Shown here: piece by piece, positions 1 through 13,500 of the stretch | How positions within the stretch are numbered: the stretch's first letter is position 1 | Layout of the letters: the number at the start of each line of letters is the position of its first letter | Notes under the pieces: generated by a model | What the model was told of the DNA's origin: nothing | The model's database searches: none | What the model saw: the letters and a program-made list of their open reading frames with translations, nothing else | Program-made: the position numbers and the translations under genes | Source: Achatina immaculata | Taxonomy: Eukaryota > Mollusca > Gastropoda > Stylommatophora > Achatinidae | Length of the DNA stretch: 64,000 nt | Reading direction: 5' to 3' | Assembly: GCA_009760885.1 (NCBI GenBank) | Contig: CM019691.1 | Span: forward strand, 26,163,314-26,227,313

Positions 1-1115
1 CATTTCTTGTTTGCTGGTCTTTCAGTTTTCTTGTATCAAAACGTATCTTTCTGTGTTCTCCAATTTTGGCTTTCCTTAATTTTAGTTTTATTTTTGCTAC
101 CAGAAGGTTGTGATCACTTCCTACATCTGCTCCTTTCCTTGCTCGCACATCTTGTAGTGACCGTTTCCACTTGTTGTTTATTAGTATGTGATCGATTTGG
201 TTTTCTGTGGTTTTATCTGGTGACCTCCAAGTCACTTTATGGATTTTTTTATGTTGGAAAATTGTCCCTCCGATGGTCATCATGTTTTCTTCATAGAAAC
301 TGCATAGTCTTTCTCCATTTTCATTTATTTCTCCAATTCCTTCTCTTCCCATGTTTCTTCTTCTATCTTCATTTCCTTCACCTACTTTTGCATTGAAGTC
401 ACCCAAGATGAGTAGCATATCATGCTTGGGTATTGTTTCTACTGTGGCTTGAAGGCTGTTGTAAAAATCTTCTTTTAATTCCTCTTCAGCTGCTTCTGTT
501 GGTGCATAACAAACTATAATAGACAGCTTCGTGAATCTTGAGTTGAACTGTGCATATAATAATATCTAATTTATTGGGGTCCATTTCAGCAATGCTCTTG
601 ATGCTTCTTTTGTTATAATCAATGCTACTCCTCCTTCATGAAGATCTTCTTTACCTGACCATATTATTGTATCTTCTGTGTGCTGTGTTATTAATTTCAT
701 TCTGCATTGTCCTGTCCATCTTGCTTCTTGTATTCCTAGTATGTCTAGTTTGTATCTGTGCATTTCCTTGATGGTTTGTGCTAGTTTTCCAGTCTGGTTA
801 AGTGTTCTTACATTCCAGCTGCCTATTTGCATCTTGTGTTTAGGTTCCAGGAGGTCTGCAGTCAGGCTGTGGACTTCCAGTGGCTGGCTTTCATCCACAA
901 CCTTCATGGGCTTAGTTTCCTGATAAGCATTTCTCCTTCCACCTGCATTTGTTTTTTCCCTTGCTTCCATTTCTGTAGCAGTCTGATAGTTTTTTACCAG
1001 ATAGGGTTGCTGGGCCTATGCTGAACCCTCCTTAGTCACCTTTTATGACCATGCGTGGTAGGGTATGGTGGTCCTATTCTTTGCAGATCCTGGGTACCAC
1101 ATGGGGGTTGTGTTG
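1..1115 (-). mobile_element. LINE-A, 5' region and endonuclease, antisense
   Basis: Antisense 5' part of a non-LTR retrotransposon whose reverse transcriptase would lie left of the window. From about 970 down to 1 it codes for an apurinic-type endonuclease (exonuclease-endonuclease-phosphatase fold) that would nick the target for target-primed reverse transcription. Visible motifs are IGSWNVRTLNQTGK, ILGIQEARWTGQ, then, after a frameshift near 565, LGDFNAKVGEGN, QIDHILINN and GSDHNLLVAK with the catalytic SDH. Such proteins are often misnamed 'craniofacial development protein 2-like'. About 970-1115 is the 5' untranslated part; the same sequence recurs inverted at 30988-31103 beside a LINE-A 3' end, which ties the two ends to one family. 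Confidence 0.85.
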
Positions 1116-1443
1116 TATGGTTCTGTCTATTTACACTCACATCTCTTGCTGCCTAGTATGAATCTCACTGTACATTCTGATGACAGAATTCCTTTGTTCA
1201 GAGTACTCTCTACATGACACGGTCTTTTACCAAATATTCACAACCCTCATTGAGAGATCTTTTTTTTCTGACTTGTTTTACAGATGGTTGTAAATTAGGG
1301 AAATATTTTTATTTACTTAAATTATTTGTTTGAGTGAATGATGAAGAAAAGAAATTCTTTATTTCAGTAATATTATTTACTATCCCATATTTTATGACAC
1401 CATAAGTGTTACTGACTGTTTATAATTAATAATTTAATTGCAG

Positions 1444-1537
1444 GGGGAGCAGATCTTGAGTTTCAGGCCATTAAATTCTCAGAGAGTGACTATCTTGCCA
1501 GCGTTTCCGGAGTTCCCAATTTTAACCTTATTCTATG
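1444..1537 (+). CDS. CFAP43: CFAP43 exon 1 of window (WD40 region)
   Basis: 94 bp between acceptor ttgcag and donor GTATGT. It enters with two bases of a split codon and leaves in phase 2 (TG of a Trp). It codes for a blade ending [11 protein letters not shown], with the typical pattern 'LASVSG ... LILW' of a WD40 strand. Upstream coding exons are outside the window. Confidence 0.88.
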
Positions 1538-4500
1538 GTATGTTATTATATCTAGTACCAGTATATAGAACTTTGTGAAGGTATGAAATATTTTCATGAC
1601 ATTACAGCTGCTGAAGATAGTAGCTATATTTATTACCATTGACCTGCCAGGGTGTGGCAGCTGCAGAACTGCATTAGATTATATCATGCCCCATTCAGCA
1701 CAGATACAAGAAACACTCACACTGCTGTTAAGGAACTGTCCTGAAGTCAAAGACAAGGCATACAGGATATGCAGTGCACACATCTGTAAGTGCATTAAGA
1801 GAGAAAGAATGTTTACTTTTAATTTATTCTTTAAAATGCTTGAATCCGCAGTGGATAAATCTTTTTTTTTTTTTTAATCTGCTTAAAATGAATTTATCCT
1901 GATAAAAATTACCAAAACATTGCCCTGATGTATGTAGAATTCACCTTGCTTTTACTTTAATTCATAGTCGTAACCCATTGACTCACTTAACTCTTATGGA
2001 TCAGAATTAAATTATCTTTTTTTTTTTTTTGTAAACAGGAATTACATTGAAGGCACAAAACTAGCATCAGTGGATATTACTAGAGACCCCATCAAGTTCT
2101 TGTCTTTCAGTAAAGTTAATTGGAGACAAATTTGCTTGGTGACTGATTCCTTTATAACGCTGTGGAATGTTGAGCAGTGCAACACAAAGTTTCTCTTGTT
2201 TCCACAGTAAGTGAATTCTTTATCTTTTATTTTCCCCCAAGATTTTTTAGATTTGGAGTGAACTGTAATGCACCTTCTTCTGTTTTCTTATTATGCTTTC
2301 TGTTATATTCCTTTTTGGTTCTAAATGTACTTCTGTTTTTAATTGAAGCTTTTATTGCATGCCACATGATATTTAGAATTATTAATCAGAAGTGGTTGAG
2401 ATATCATTGTTCTATGCTCTCTCCTGAAGGAAGATTGTATCCAGTGGCCCTCCAACTTAATGCGTGAATGCTTTTGAGATATAGGTGTTTTTTTTTTATT
2501 GCAGGTGTTTTCTCATTATTGGAGCTACAGATATGAAAGCTACACAAGTTTTTAGAAGTTACAGAACTGTTAAAAGCAGGAGTTTTTGTTTCAGTGATGA
2601 AACTGTATTTCACATTTATTGTCATTTAGTACAGGAGCCACTATTTAATTTGATAGTATTAAGTGTCTGGAATATATTTTTTTGTATGAAGATGCAGGAA
2701 ACTTTCTGCTGTGGAGTGTGAGACAACTGCACAACTCCCTGCATCATCAGAGGAGCTAAACACCCCCTTCCCTCATATGTTTTGATTGTTTAAACTTCTG
2801 ACACTTTTGTGAATGGAAGATGGAGGGAGGGTCTTTGGGTCATGACTTCGAGAGGTCTGTAAGCTTTCTGTACTTCCTTTCCTTTTCCTTGTATTTCTTC
2901 ACTGAAGAAATAATGCAAGACAATGAAGAAGTAAATTAATTAGTTACCACTTTGCAAAAATACAGTAAATCTGGATTAATATACGTAATATTCATTTCCA
3001 TCTTTCAGATCTTATTAATAGATTTCCTGGAGTGCTATAATCCTAATATGTTAATGTGCTCCAGAATATTGTAATATTAGTCCATCTACAGATTTAGTTT
3101 AAATAAATCTTGACCAGCTTTTTAATTTGTGATATATATGAATATTTTAGCAAAATACGCCTTCCTTCAGTGGATCTTAATGCAAGCACCCATGTAGATC
3201 AGAGCAGTGAAAACACTGTTCATAATGCTCCAGAAAAAGCATCTTCAAAGGTGTCAAAATATACAGTGGATATCTCGGAAACTGCCATCGCAGGCTTAGT
3301 AGGTGAGGAGGCTGCGCTTTTGGAAGTCATTAAGGATTCTACTAGACGAGTCAGACCAGCATCATTAGCATGGTTGCCCACTGGAGATTTTTTTGTTGGA
3401 TGTGAAGATGGTCAACTCTTTAAGGTAAGATTTGAAAAAATGAAAGAAAGCATTTGAAAACTATCATTTCTATTTAAATATAGATTATTATAATGCTCAA
3501 TAGGCACCACAAATTAATTTAATCAGAGTAATGTTAGAATTTATATATTTAGATTTATGTGGATTTTTTTTGGCTGCCAGTTAAAACCAAAGAATCTTAA
3601 CACTTTTATGACTACAGACCCAGTGGATTGGCCAGTATGTCTTCATATCCTTTCGTCAGACTGTCTAAATCATTACTCTCACTACTGCTGTTAAGTACTG
3701 GTATAACATTTTGATTTTATTTTAGAAATTGCACAGCTATAAATAGAACAGCTGAAAGAAAATTCTAATATAACAAAAGTTTTTTTTTTTTTTCATCTGT
3801 TATTCAGAAATCAGATCCCATACCCTTGTGCTTCATTTCCCATACCCCTAAGAGGCATGAATATCCTTGAATAAGAATCCCTGAATTATTAGATTTATAT
3901 TAGTTGATTGGTAAATGTGGTCCCTATAACTGCAACTGGAAATCTTTGCAAGTGATTTTCACAATGAAGATCTTGAATCAAGACATCAGGTCATATTGAT
4001 GACTGTCCTGAATTCTCAGAGTTGACCTAAGAAACAAGCTCCAACACCATGTCAGTCTGTTCTGTTGACTAGATTAAAAAAACACATCAGGTTTTTTTTT
4101 TTGTTACGTACAGCATTGTCAGCACTGATAACCATATAATCACAAAGTTTCATCTATCTCAACAGATTATAGTTCTGTACACAAGAAATTTCTTATTCAG
4201 TTTAAGCTGTTTATGTTGCAGTGGATAAGACATCTCTCAGTCAGTTTGTACTATTTATATTACTGCACACAAGAAATCTTTCAGCCAGTTTATGCTATTT
4301 AGTTTACTTTACACAGGAAATCTCTCAATCAGTTTGTACTACTTTTATTACTGTATACAAAAACTCTGTTCAGTAATACTTATATTTTTTTTTTAACGGA
4401 AATCCAGATTATATAAATGTTGGAGATATGATCAGTTAACTTCAAAAGCGTTATTAGGTTACAATCCAGTAAGTGATAGAATCCTAACTATCAGACATAA

Positions 4501-7500
4501 GGGCATTCCTAGAAATGTAACGGTTATTCAGATATATGCACCTACATCAGCAACAGAAGAAGAGGAAGTAGGAGACTTTTATAACAGACTGCAAACGACA
4601 ATAGACCAGACATGAATAAATGATACTGTATTAATAATGGGCAATTTTAATGCAAAGATTGATACAGAATAGCAGAAGATGAAGGATATGTTATGGGGAA
4701 ATTTAGTATAGGAAATAGAAATGAGGCAGGTGACAATCTAATGGCGTTTTGCATGGAAAATGAGCTATTGCTCACTAACACATTTTTTAGACAACATCCA
4801 AGAAGACTTTACACATGGACAGCACTTGATGGGAAAATCAAGAATCAGACAGATTACATTTTAGCGCAAAGAAGGTGGAGATCAAGTATAACTTCAGCAA
4901 AAAACTCTACCAGGTGCAGATTGTGACAAGGATCATGAGTTGTTAATAGCAGACATTCAGATAAAGGTAAAAAAGACAATTAGGGGATCAAGACCACTCC
5001 ACTTTGATCTTACAAAATTACCAGAACAGGTCTTAAGGAAGATAAAGATGAATATGACAAAATAAATAAAGAAATAAGACATAAATGCAATAAAGCTAAA
5101 GAAGAGTGGCTAAATAAGAAATGTAATGAAATAGACACTCACCATCATGGAAACACAAGAGATATGTACAAACAAAAGAGTTAACAAACAAAAGAGCATA
5201 CCACAGGACCAGTTGCCTGAAGTCAAAGGAGGGGCATACAGTAATGGACAGAGATAAAATAATGGCATGATGGTGCGAATACATTAGAGAACTCTTTGAG
5301 GACACTAAAGGTGAAATAGATATGTGAAATAATAATTAAGGCCTCTCATATTAAAAGCAGAAATGGAAGAAGCTATCAAACACATGAAGAACAACAAAGC
5401 ACCAGAACCAGATAAAATCACCAAGGAAGAATTGGAAGCATTAAGAGAGCTTGGCATAGAAATAATTACCAGATTGTTGAATGACATTTATAACAGTAAC
5501 TATGTTCCATCAGACCTTTTGCAATCACTTTTCATTGCCCTACCAAAGAAACAAGGTGCAGTTAAATGTGAAGACCATCGAACCATTAGTCTCATGAGAC
5601 ATGTTACTAAAATTTGCTTCGTATTGTCATGAGAAGAGTCAGGGCCAAAATAAAATCAGATATTGCTGAAGAACAGTGTGGCTTCGTCAAAGGAAGAGGC
5701 ACAAGTAATGCCATATATATATTGAGAACATTGATGGAGAGATCAGTAGAAGTAAAAACGGACCTATACTTATCCTTCATAGACTACTGTAAAGCGTTCG
5801 ATAAAGTGAGACACCCAGAAATTATAAGAATGCTGGAAGATATCAGCATAGATGGGAAAGATCTGAAACTCATCAAAAGCATATGCTGCCAGCAATCAGC
5901 AGCAATGAAATTTGAGAACCAAATAGGAGCATTTCAAGACATAAAACTGGGAGTGGGACAAGGATGTGTTTTATCTCCTGACCTCTTCTCTTTGTACAGC
6001 GAAAACATAATGAGAAATATGGAGAGCTTGCCAGGAATATCAGTTGACGGATACAACCTTAACAACTTAAGATATACAGACAACATAGTTCTGATTGTTA
6101 AAAGTGAAGGAGAGCTATAGGCTCTTCTGGACATCATGGTTCATGAAAGTAAAAGTAAAGATCTCAATCTGAGTAAAAAGAAGACTGAAGTGATGGTCAT
6201 CTCAAAGGAAAGAATACCACCAAAATGTAGCATTACCATCGATGGCAGAGAACTGAAACAAGTTGATAGATTCAAATACTTAGGGACAGTTATAACAGCT
6301 GAAGGGAAATGTCACAATGAAATAAAAAGCAGACGTGCTCAGGCCAATTCAATATTCCAGAAAATGAGACACATCTTGTGCAACAGATCCTTATCAATAG
6401 AAACAAGATTCAGAGTACTTAAATGTTACATCGAGCCAATTTTGTTTTATGGATGTGAAGCATGGTCCATGAATAAGAGAGTACAGCAAGAAATAGAGGC
6501 CATGGAAATGTGGTTCATAAGAAGGATGTTGAAGGTACCATGGACAGCTAAGAGAACCAATGAAGAAGTGTTAGGAGAGGCTGGAGTTAAAAAGCAAATT
6601 ATAGCAAAGATCAGAGGCAGACTAGCGAGATTTGTAGGACATTTTTTTTTTACACTGCTGGTGAGATTCTTCAGATGCTGCGGTGGAGTGAAACTCCTCC
6701 CGGCCAATGAAGAAAATGCGAAAAAGCAATTATGGTTGCCGTGTGGCACCGCCGTGAAAAAGTGATGGAAAGGATAAAGTGAAGCAGCAAGAGCTACTCA
6801 TACCACGGCAACTCTGTTCTAGAGGTCGACCCCGTCTGATATACACCCATACTGGTGAAATATGCCTAAACCGGCTTTACCCAGGGGTGAAGCTTGACGA
6901 CTACTCATGTCACAGTACCTCCACTCTAGAGGTCAGTCACATCCTAAATACGCCCATACTGGGATAATACACCTAAACCAGCTTAACCCAGGGGTGAAAC
7001 TTACTAGTGGTGAGGATTTGTCCTCCTGGACAAAAGCTCCATCCTGGTACTAGGAAGGGTAGCAGCCATGACCACAAAATGCTGAAGTCGGACACACTGG
7101 ACCAGTGCAGTCTAGATAGGCAACCACCTCTCACCTGATGGGGATGTATGTGTATCCTAATCATGCTGAAGTTTTCCAGTGAGAAAGTCCAACACTGGAC
7201 TGGATGGGCAACCACCTCTCACCCGGCAGGGATATACTGATATCCAAAACATGTCAAAGTTTTCTGGTGAAAAAGTCCAACTCTAGGCAGGATGGGCAAC
7301 CACCTCTCACCCGACGGGAATATGCTGATATCCAAACCACTTCAAGTTTTTCCAGTGAGAAAGTCCAACTCTAGATTAAACTGGTCCAACGAAAACCACA
7401 GTGTCACGCAATCCTACTTCTGCGACCCACCAAGAATTCAGGCCCAAGCCCCGCGATACTCTGAACCTCTTGTGATCCTCTTGGGGATCTCTTGTGGGCC

Positions 7501-10500
7501 TCTTGGGGGCCACAGGGGGACCACGGGACACATCAAGGACCACAGGAGTAAATTCAGCAGGATCACGAGGCGATCTTGGTGGTAGAAGCGAACGAAGAAG
7601 AAGAAGAAGAAGTAGGATATTTTCTGAGGAAAGGAAAATTGGAACAAATTGTGGCAACTGGAAAAATTGAGGGAGGAAGAGACAGAGGAAGACAGAGAGA
7701 GAAGTTACAGTCAGTGTGGCTAGGAAGAAAGTCACAATCGGATCTCATAATGAAGTCTAAAGACAGGGAATTGTGGAGATAAATGATCGCCTACACCACG
7801 TGGCACGGCACTTGATTGATTGATTGACCAGAACAACATGATATAGAAGTGAAGAACCGTTCGAGATACTGATGGCTGTACAGGAGGAGATGACACCAAA
7901 TGAATTGGCTATGCAGGCCAGAGATAATTTAATAACAGCAGCTAAAGAAATGGTTACAGTAAAGAAAATACAAAAGAATAGATAGATTACAACAGGCACA
8001 CTAGAACTAATAAAATATCATAGAGAAATGAATACGAAATGGAAAGTGACAAATAACAACAAATAGGAATATAAATCTTTAACAAAAGAAGTAACAAGAA
8101 ACATAAGAAAAGACAATACATATAAGATTGTTGTGAAAGAAAAGGAGGACATCAGAAGAGTGGAGAAAATAGTGAAATGTTTAAAGAAATGAAGACTTTG
8201 ACGAGAAATGTCACACCTAAGCTAAATGTAATTTGTGACGAGATGGGAAAGATCTTGACAGAGACAGAATGAATGAATGAATGAATGAATGATTGAATGA
8301 ATAATCTTTATTTTTCAAGGGTAAAGAATTGGGCACGCAGGCCCGTCTTACATTCTGCCCTTCATCACTCCATCTTTCATTCTTCCCACACACTTGATTT
8401 AGTAAAAAAATACTAATTAAATTAGGAAAAACATATCAAAAGAGTGTAAGATTTAACTATTACATTCAAGGTAAAAGAGAAGAAGTCATTAACCTAATAA
8501 AATAGCACTCACGCACACATACACATGCAGACATATACATAAATAAAAATACATTGTAAATCATCTTCTAACATATGTATTTTTTTAACAAACATTAAAA
8601 TAATTTCTAACAATATCTAACAAGTTGCTTTTCTAACTATGTCATTGAAGTACTTGATGGTTTAGAGGAAATTCTAGAAAGATAGAAGGAATATTGCAGT
8701 GGAATGTATGAAACAGCCGATTGTGAAAGCAGAAATCAACAGTGTGAATTATTACTGGAGGAGAAAGAACCTGAATTGACAATTGAAGAAGTTTTATGGG
8801 CAATAAATAATCTGAAAAATGGTAAATTACCAGGATGTGATGAGGTAACAGCTGAACTTATTAAAGCAGGATGAAAGGAATGTGCAACAATCTATCATGC
8901 GCTATGTAAAAAGATATGGCATTCAGGTATTTGGCCAAAAGAACAGAAAAGAACTGTATTCATACGACTGCCAAAAAAGGGTAACATGAAATTATGCACA
9001 AACTACAGAACTGTTGCCCTGATTAGTCATGCCAGTAAAATTCTATTAAAAATCCTAATGGGTAGACTTCATAAGAACATAGAAGAAGACGTCAATATGG
9101 TCTAAGCTGGTTTTAGATAAGGAAGAGGAACAAGAGATAATATATTCAGTATAAGATTAATAATAGAGAAATGCAGAGAATTTAATGTGAATCTATATTT
9201 GATTCACATTAAATTCTCTGCATTTCTCTATTATTAATCTTATACTGAATATTTTATCTCTTGTTCCTCTTCCTTGTCTAAAATCATCTTTTATAGACTA
9301 TTCAAAGGATTGTGTACAACACCATAAACTTTGGGAAATAATGGAACTAAAGAAGTTGTGGAGAGGAACAGACAACTACAAAAATAAGATTTTTAAGGAC
9401 ATGCATCTTTCTCATTGCAACATATGCCTGTGAGACCTGGACACTTAACAAAATAGCTGAGAAACACATAAATGGCTTAAAAATGTAAAATGTAAATGCT
9501 ACAGAAGAGTTCTCCAAATATCATGGACACAAAAAAATAACAAATATATCTGTACTACAAGAACTTTATATTGAAGAAGATTGGCAAGTAAAGAGAAAAC
9601 TTAAATATTTTGGACATATTAAATGTCATGAGAATTTAGAGAAGACCATCTTGGAAGGGTACATAATGGGAAAAAGAAAGAGAGGAAGACCAAGACAAAG
9701 ATGGCTGCAAGACATTGTTGATAATCTGCAAATGGATGCATCAGCAGCAGGGCATCTTGTTTACATACGAGAGCTGTTAGGAAGGAAAAGTTCTGCAAGG
9801 GACATGCAAATGACTGACTGACTGGAGTTATGATCATTAGGAAAGCAGAAACATACAAATATTTAGGTACAACCTTTAACAGAAGCAGCATAGTAAGTGA
9901 GGAAATTAAAGGGAGAGTATAGATAGGGAATAAAATATACTTTGCCTTGCAACCTCTTAAAATCCAAAATCCTGTCCCACAACACCAAAATAACAATCTA
10001 CAAAACTATAATAAGATCAGCTGTCATCAGAAACATGGAGTACAACAAAGAAAGATGAACAACAATTGCAAGTCTTGGGCCCATAAAGGATACTAGCAGT
10101 GAAGAATGGAGAGCTAGAAAGAACACTGAAATAAACAGCTTATGTAGATCCCAATGAATTCTTAATGTCTTGAAACTGAACAGATTTTGTTGGTTGGGCC
10201 ATATAGAAAGAATGGAAGAGAACAGACAAATGAGAATTATGAGTGTATAAGAGGAGGTAGACCAAGACAGAGATGGAAAGACAACATAGAGGGGATATAA
10301 AGGAAATTGGTGTCACCAACTGGAGAGAGAAGATTAGGAATATAGAGGAATAGAGGCAGACTTTATCTGCAGCAGTGAGTCTTATTGGCTCAGAAAGCTG
10401 AAAAAGAAGAAGATGTATACAAGAAATCTGTCAGTCATTTTATACTATTTATATTACTGTATATTAGAAATCTCACAGTCAGTTTGTGCAGTTTAATTAC

Positions 10501-13500
10501 CACGCATAATAAATCTCCCCAAAATGTTGCAATGCTGTGGCAACTTGTGACACACTCAGCATGTGACAAGGAAACTCTTTTGTAGAAGCAAAATTATTCT
10601 TCATTAATGCACACAGGAAGGCTCTCAGTTTATTTATGCTATTTATACTAGTATGCACAAGAAACATGTCAGTTTATTTATACTATTTATCCTGCTGTAC
10701 ACAAGAAATATGCCAGTTTATTTATACTGTTTATACTACTGTACACAAGAAATCTCTAAGTTTATGAATACTGCTGTACACAAGAAACATCTTGTTTCAT
10801 TTATACTGTCTATATGCAAACTATTTCTAAGTCATTTTATATTATATGTTCAAGGTTCAAAATTCAGACTCTGGTGTCACTTTATTCAGGACATCCTCAT
10901 ATATTGCTCCACTGCATGCCACAACATCCACCCAAAAGTTTGTCTGCTAATAGATCCCATCAAGTGGTGGTTATTTACAGTGCATTTTTTGCCACACAAT
11001 TTGGATATCCTGACAGCACATTAATTTGTCCCACCACCAGCAGTCCCCTTATAACTAATACTGTTAAAAAAAAAAAAAAAACGCAACACATTACTGTAGT
11101 CTTAATGGACACCAAATTTCAAACGTATCAAAATTTTATTCTACGGAATTAATGTTTCAATCTTGGCATGAAGAAACTTTAAGACTTTAACAATGAAATG
11201 ATGTTCATTAAATTTGATTTGGACTTATATCCTTTGTGACTGAAGCCTCCGTTTCAGTAATGTGTATGGCCTCCTCTGGCCTGTATCAGAGAACGACATC
11301 TCCTTGACATGGATCCAATTAGCCATTGGATCTGTTGTTGTGGGATGGCTGCCCACTCTTCCCGCAGTGCAAGAGATAACTGTCGTAGATTGGTTGTTGC
11401 CACGTCTCACTGGCTTTTTCCCATAAGTGTTCTGTTGGGTTCGTGTCTGATGACATGGATGGCCACGGAATGGTCTGGACATTGTTGTCAGTGAGGAACT
11501 GGATGGTGATTTGTGCCACATGAGGTTGAGCATTATCCTACTGAAAAATTAACCCTGGTGCAGCCAGAAGTGGAAGGATGTGAGGAGGAAGAATTTCAGC
11601 GACGTGTCGTTGAGCATTCAGGCATCCTTCAGTTTGCACCAGGTCACTTCTTCCCATGAAGTTGATCGTCCCCCACTTCCAACACCATCTGGAGGAGCCT
11701 CATTCATGCAGTTCTGGGCGTAGCGCTCATGGACTCTGCAGTAAACTCTTCTCCGTCTATCATGTCACTGGACCAGAAAGAATGATTCATCACTAAACCA
11801 AACCCTTCTCCAGTCATTTGCAATGGTCCAGTGATGATGCTGGATTGCCCACTGCAGTCAGTTCTGACATTGCCAGTCCATAAGAACAGGACCTCTGTAG
11901 GGTCTTCTAACCCAAAGACCAGCATCATGCATCCGGTTCCTGACCATTTGATCTGAAATTCGATGAGCTGCTGTCATTGACTGGACTGTTGAGGATGCAG
12001 ATGCAAATCAATTCCTGAGATGATGCAGCTGTATGAAGCGGTCTTCAGCAGGAGTTGTGACTATAGGTCTTCCACTGCGTGACTGGTCTGCAGCTGAGCC
12101 AGTTTCTTGAAATTGTCTCCAAAGGCGACTAATGGTGCTTCTAACCACATTAAATTGTCTGGCCACTACACTTTGTGACTGTCCAGTCTGTAAACGTCCA
12201 ATGAGTCGTTGTTCTGTAGTGAGATGAGCCATATTTGCGCATTGAATTTTTAAATGAATTGATTCGAGGAGCATCAATCTTTTATAGGCATTCAATAACA
12301 TGGTCAGTGAGTTTTGTGGTTAATAAGTTTCACGGGATTCTTGTGAACCTGTCATGAGTTATTGTCAAAAATACTGTTTTGACTAGTGTTGCTTTTCTGT
12401 GCTCGTGAATCATCTGCTGAGTACAATTCAGGTCAGCAGTTGAAGTTGATGTCCAAGTGAACATTTCAGGCAATTTGCTCTTGTCTGATCAGCAAACTTC
12501 AGTTTAAATCACATCTTCGTTTTCCTGTAGTTTATCCAGTACAGCTTTAGTAATGTAACCCTTGTTTAATCTCAGCCTGCTTTGATTGTAGCCTATCCAG
12601 CAAGTCTATCTGCCATTTCATTTCCATGAAAATATGAGGTTGAGCATTATCCTCACATGACCTGGACAGCAAATCCATGACTCATTACATTTGAGTGGTA
12701 TAACAGATTAACCCACTCTTTTTGAAGCAATTTCTTCTCAGTTTTATATATGTATTTTATATATTTTATGTATATTTTATATATGTATTTTATTTATATA
12801 TATATATATATACAAAAATAGCTATCAGTCAATTTATACTATTTACACTTCAGTACACAAGAATGCTCTATCAGTTTATACTATTTTGGTACCTGCTTTG
12901 ATTGACTCAGTGTTAATGCTGCAGATGCATTGATAATTTTAAATCACTGGAGTCTCTAGGTATGTTCTTAAATCATAGCAGCCTAATGTGAATGCTCACT
13001 ATTGTATATACTATTTGATCTGTTGTTTGTTTGGCTGTGTTGGTAATATATCTGATTCCAGTTCTATCAAGGTGACAGGTAGGCTGACCAGAAAAAGTTA
13101 CAGTTGCCATGACTGTTTTTTTTAAATTCCACTTGGCACAAAAGGCACAGACAATTTTGCTTTCTCCATGACCACATGCCTTCTAAGATTATCTTTGTAA
13201 GCACATATATTGAAAACAAGCAGAAGTATATAGATAAATAAGATTATAATATATCAGAGTACACACAGTCAGCTTATTACTAAAGCTTTTGAAGAGGCAA
13301 TTATATTTTTCAGGTGGACACTGAGCAGATGAAGATCACTATGTTACATTTCCCTGTGCAACACAGTGAAGGTGCTTATTATCATCTAGATTCCAAAATC
13401 AGTGCAACATTTAAGTCACCTGATGGTAAATATTATTTTATGTTTATGTTGTTGTCACATATACATCACATTAAAGTTGCTAATATTTGCAGTAAGATTT

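Larger units (their letters stand above)
7836..9828 (+). mobile_element. LINE-B, reverse transcriptase part, degenerate
   Basis: Continuation of the LINE-B copy interrupted at 5028. It reads [17 protein letters not shown] near 7870, then a broken reverse transcriptase (8680-9310), then a better kept C-terminus at 9380-9790: [20 protein letters not shown] and [20 protein letters not shown]. It ends in ACTG/AATG-type repeats near 9828. It holds an antisense CR1-type fragment (8263-8662) and a large palindrome (9109-9285). Many stops; a dead copy. Confidence 0.83.

Noticed and set aside
7..396. 129-codon hydrophobic open frame on the + strand
   Set aside because: It is the reverse strand of the LINE-A endonuclease; the apparent membrane-like protein is an antisense shadow.
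7120..7383. Hammerhead-type ribozyme in repeat R
   Set aside because: The stems are there, but the conserved CTGATGA and GAAA core words are not in the needed arrangement.
10385..11152. Open frames of 66-123 codons with repeated 'LFILLYTRN' words
   Set aside because: They are translations of the 44-bp minisatellite.
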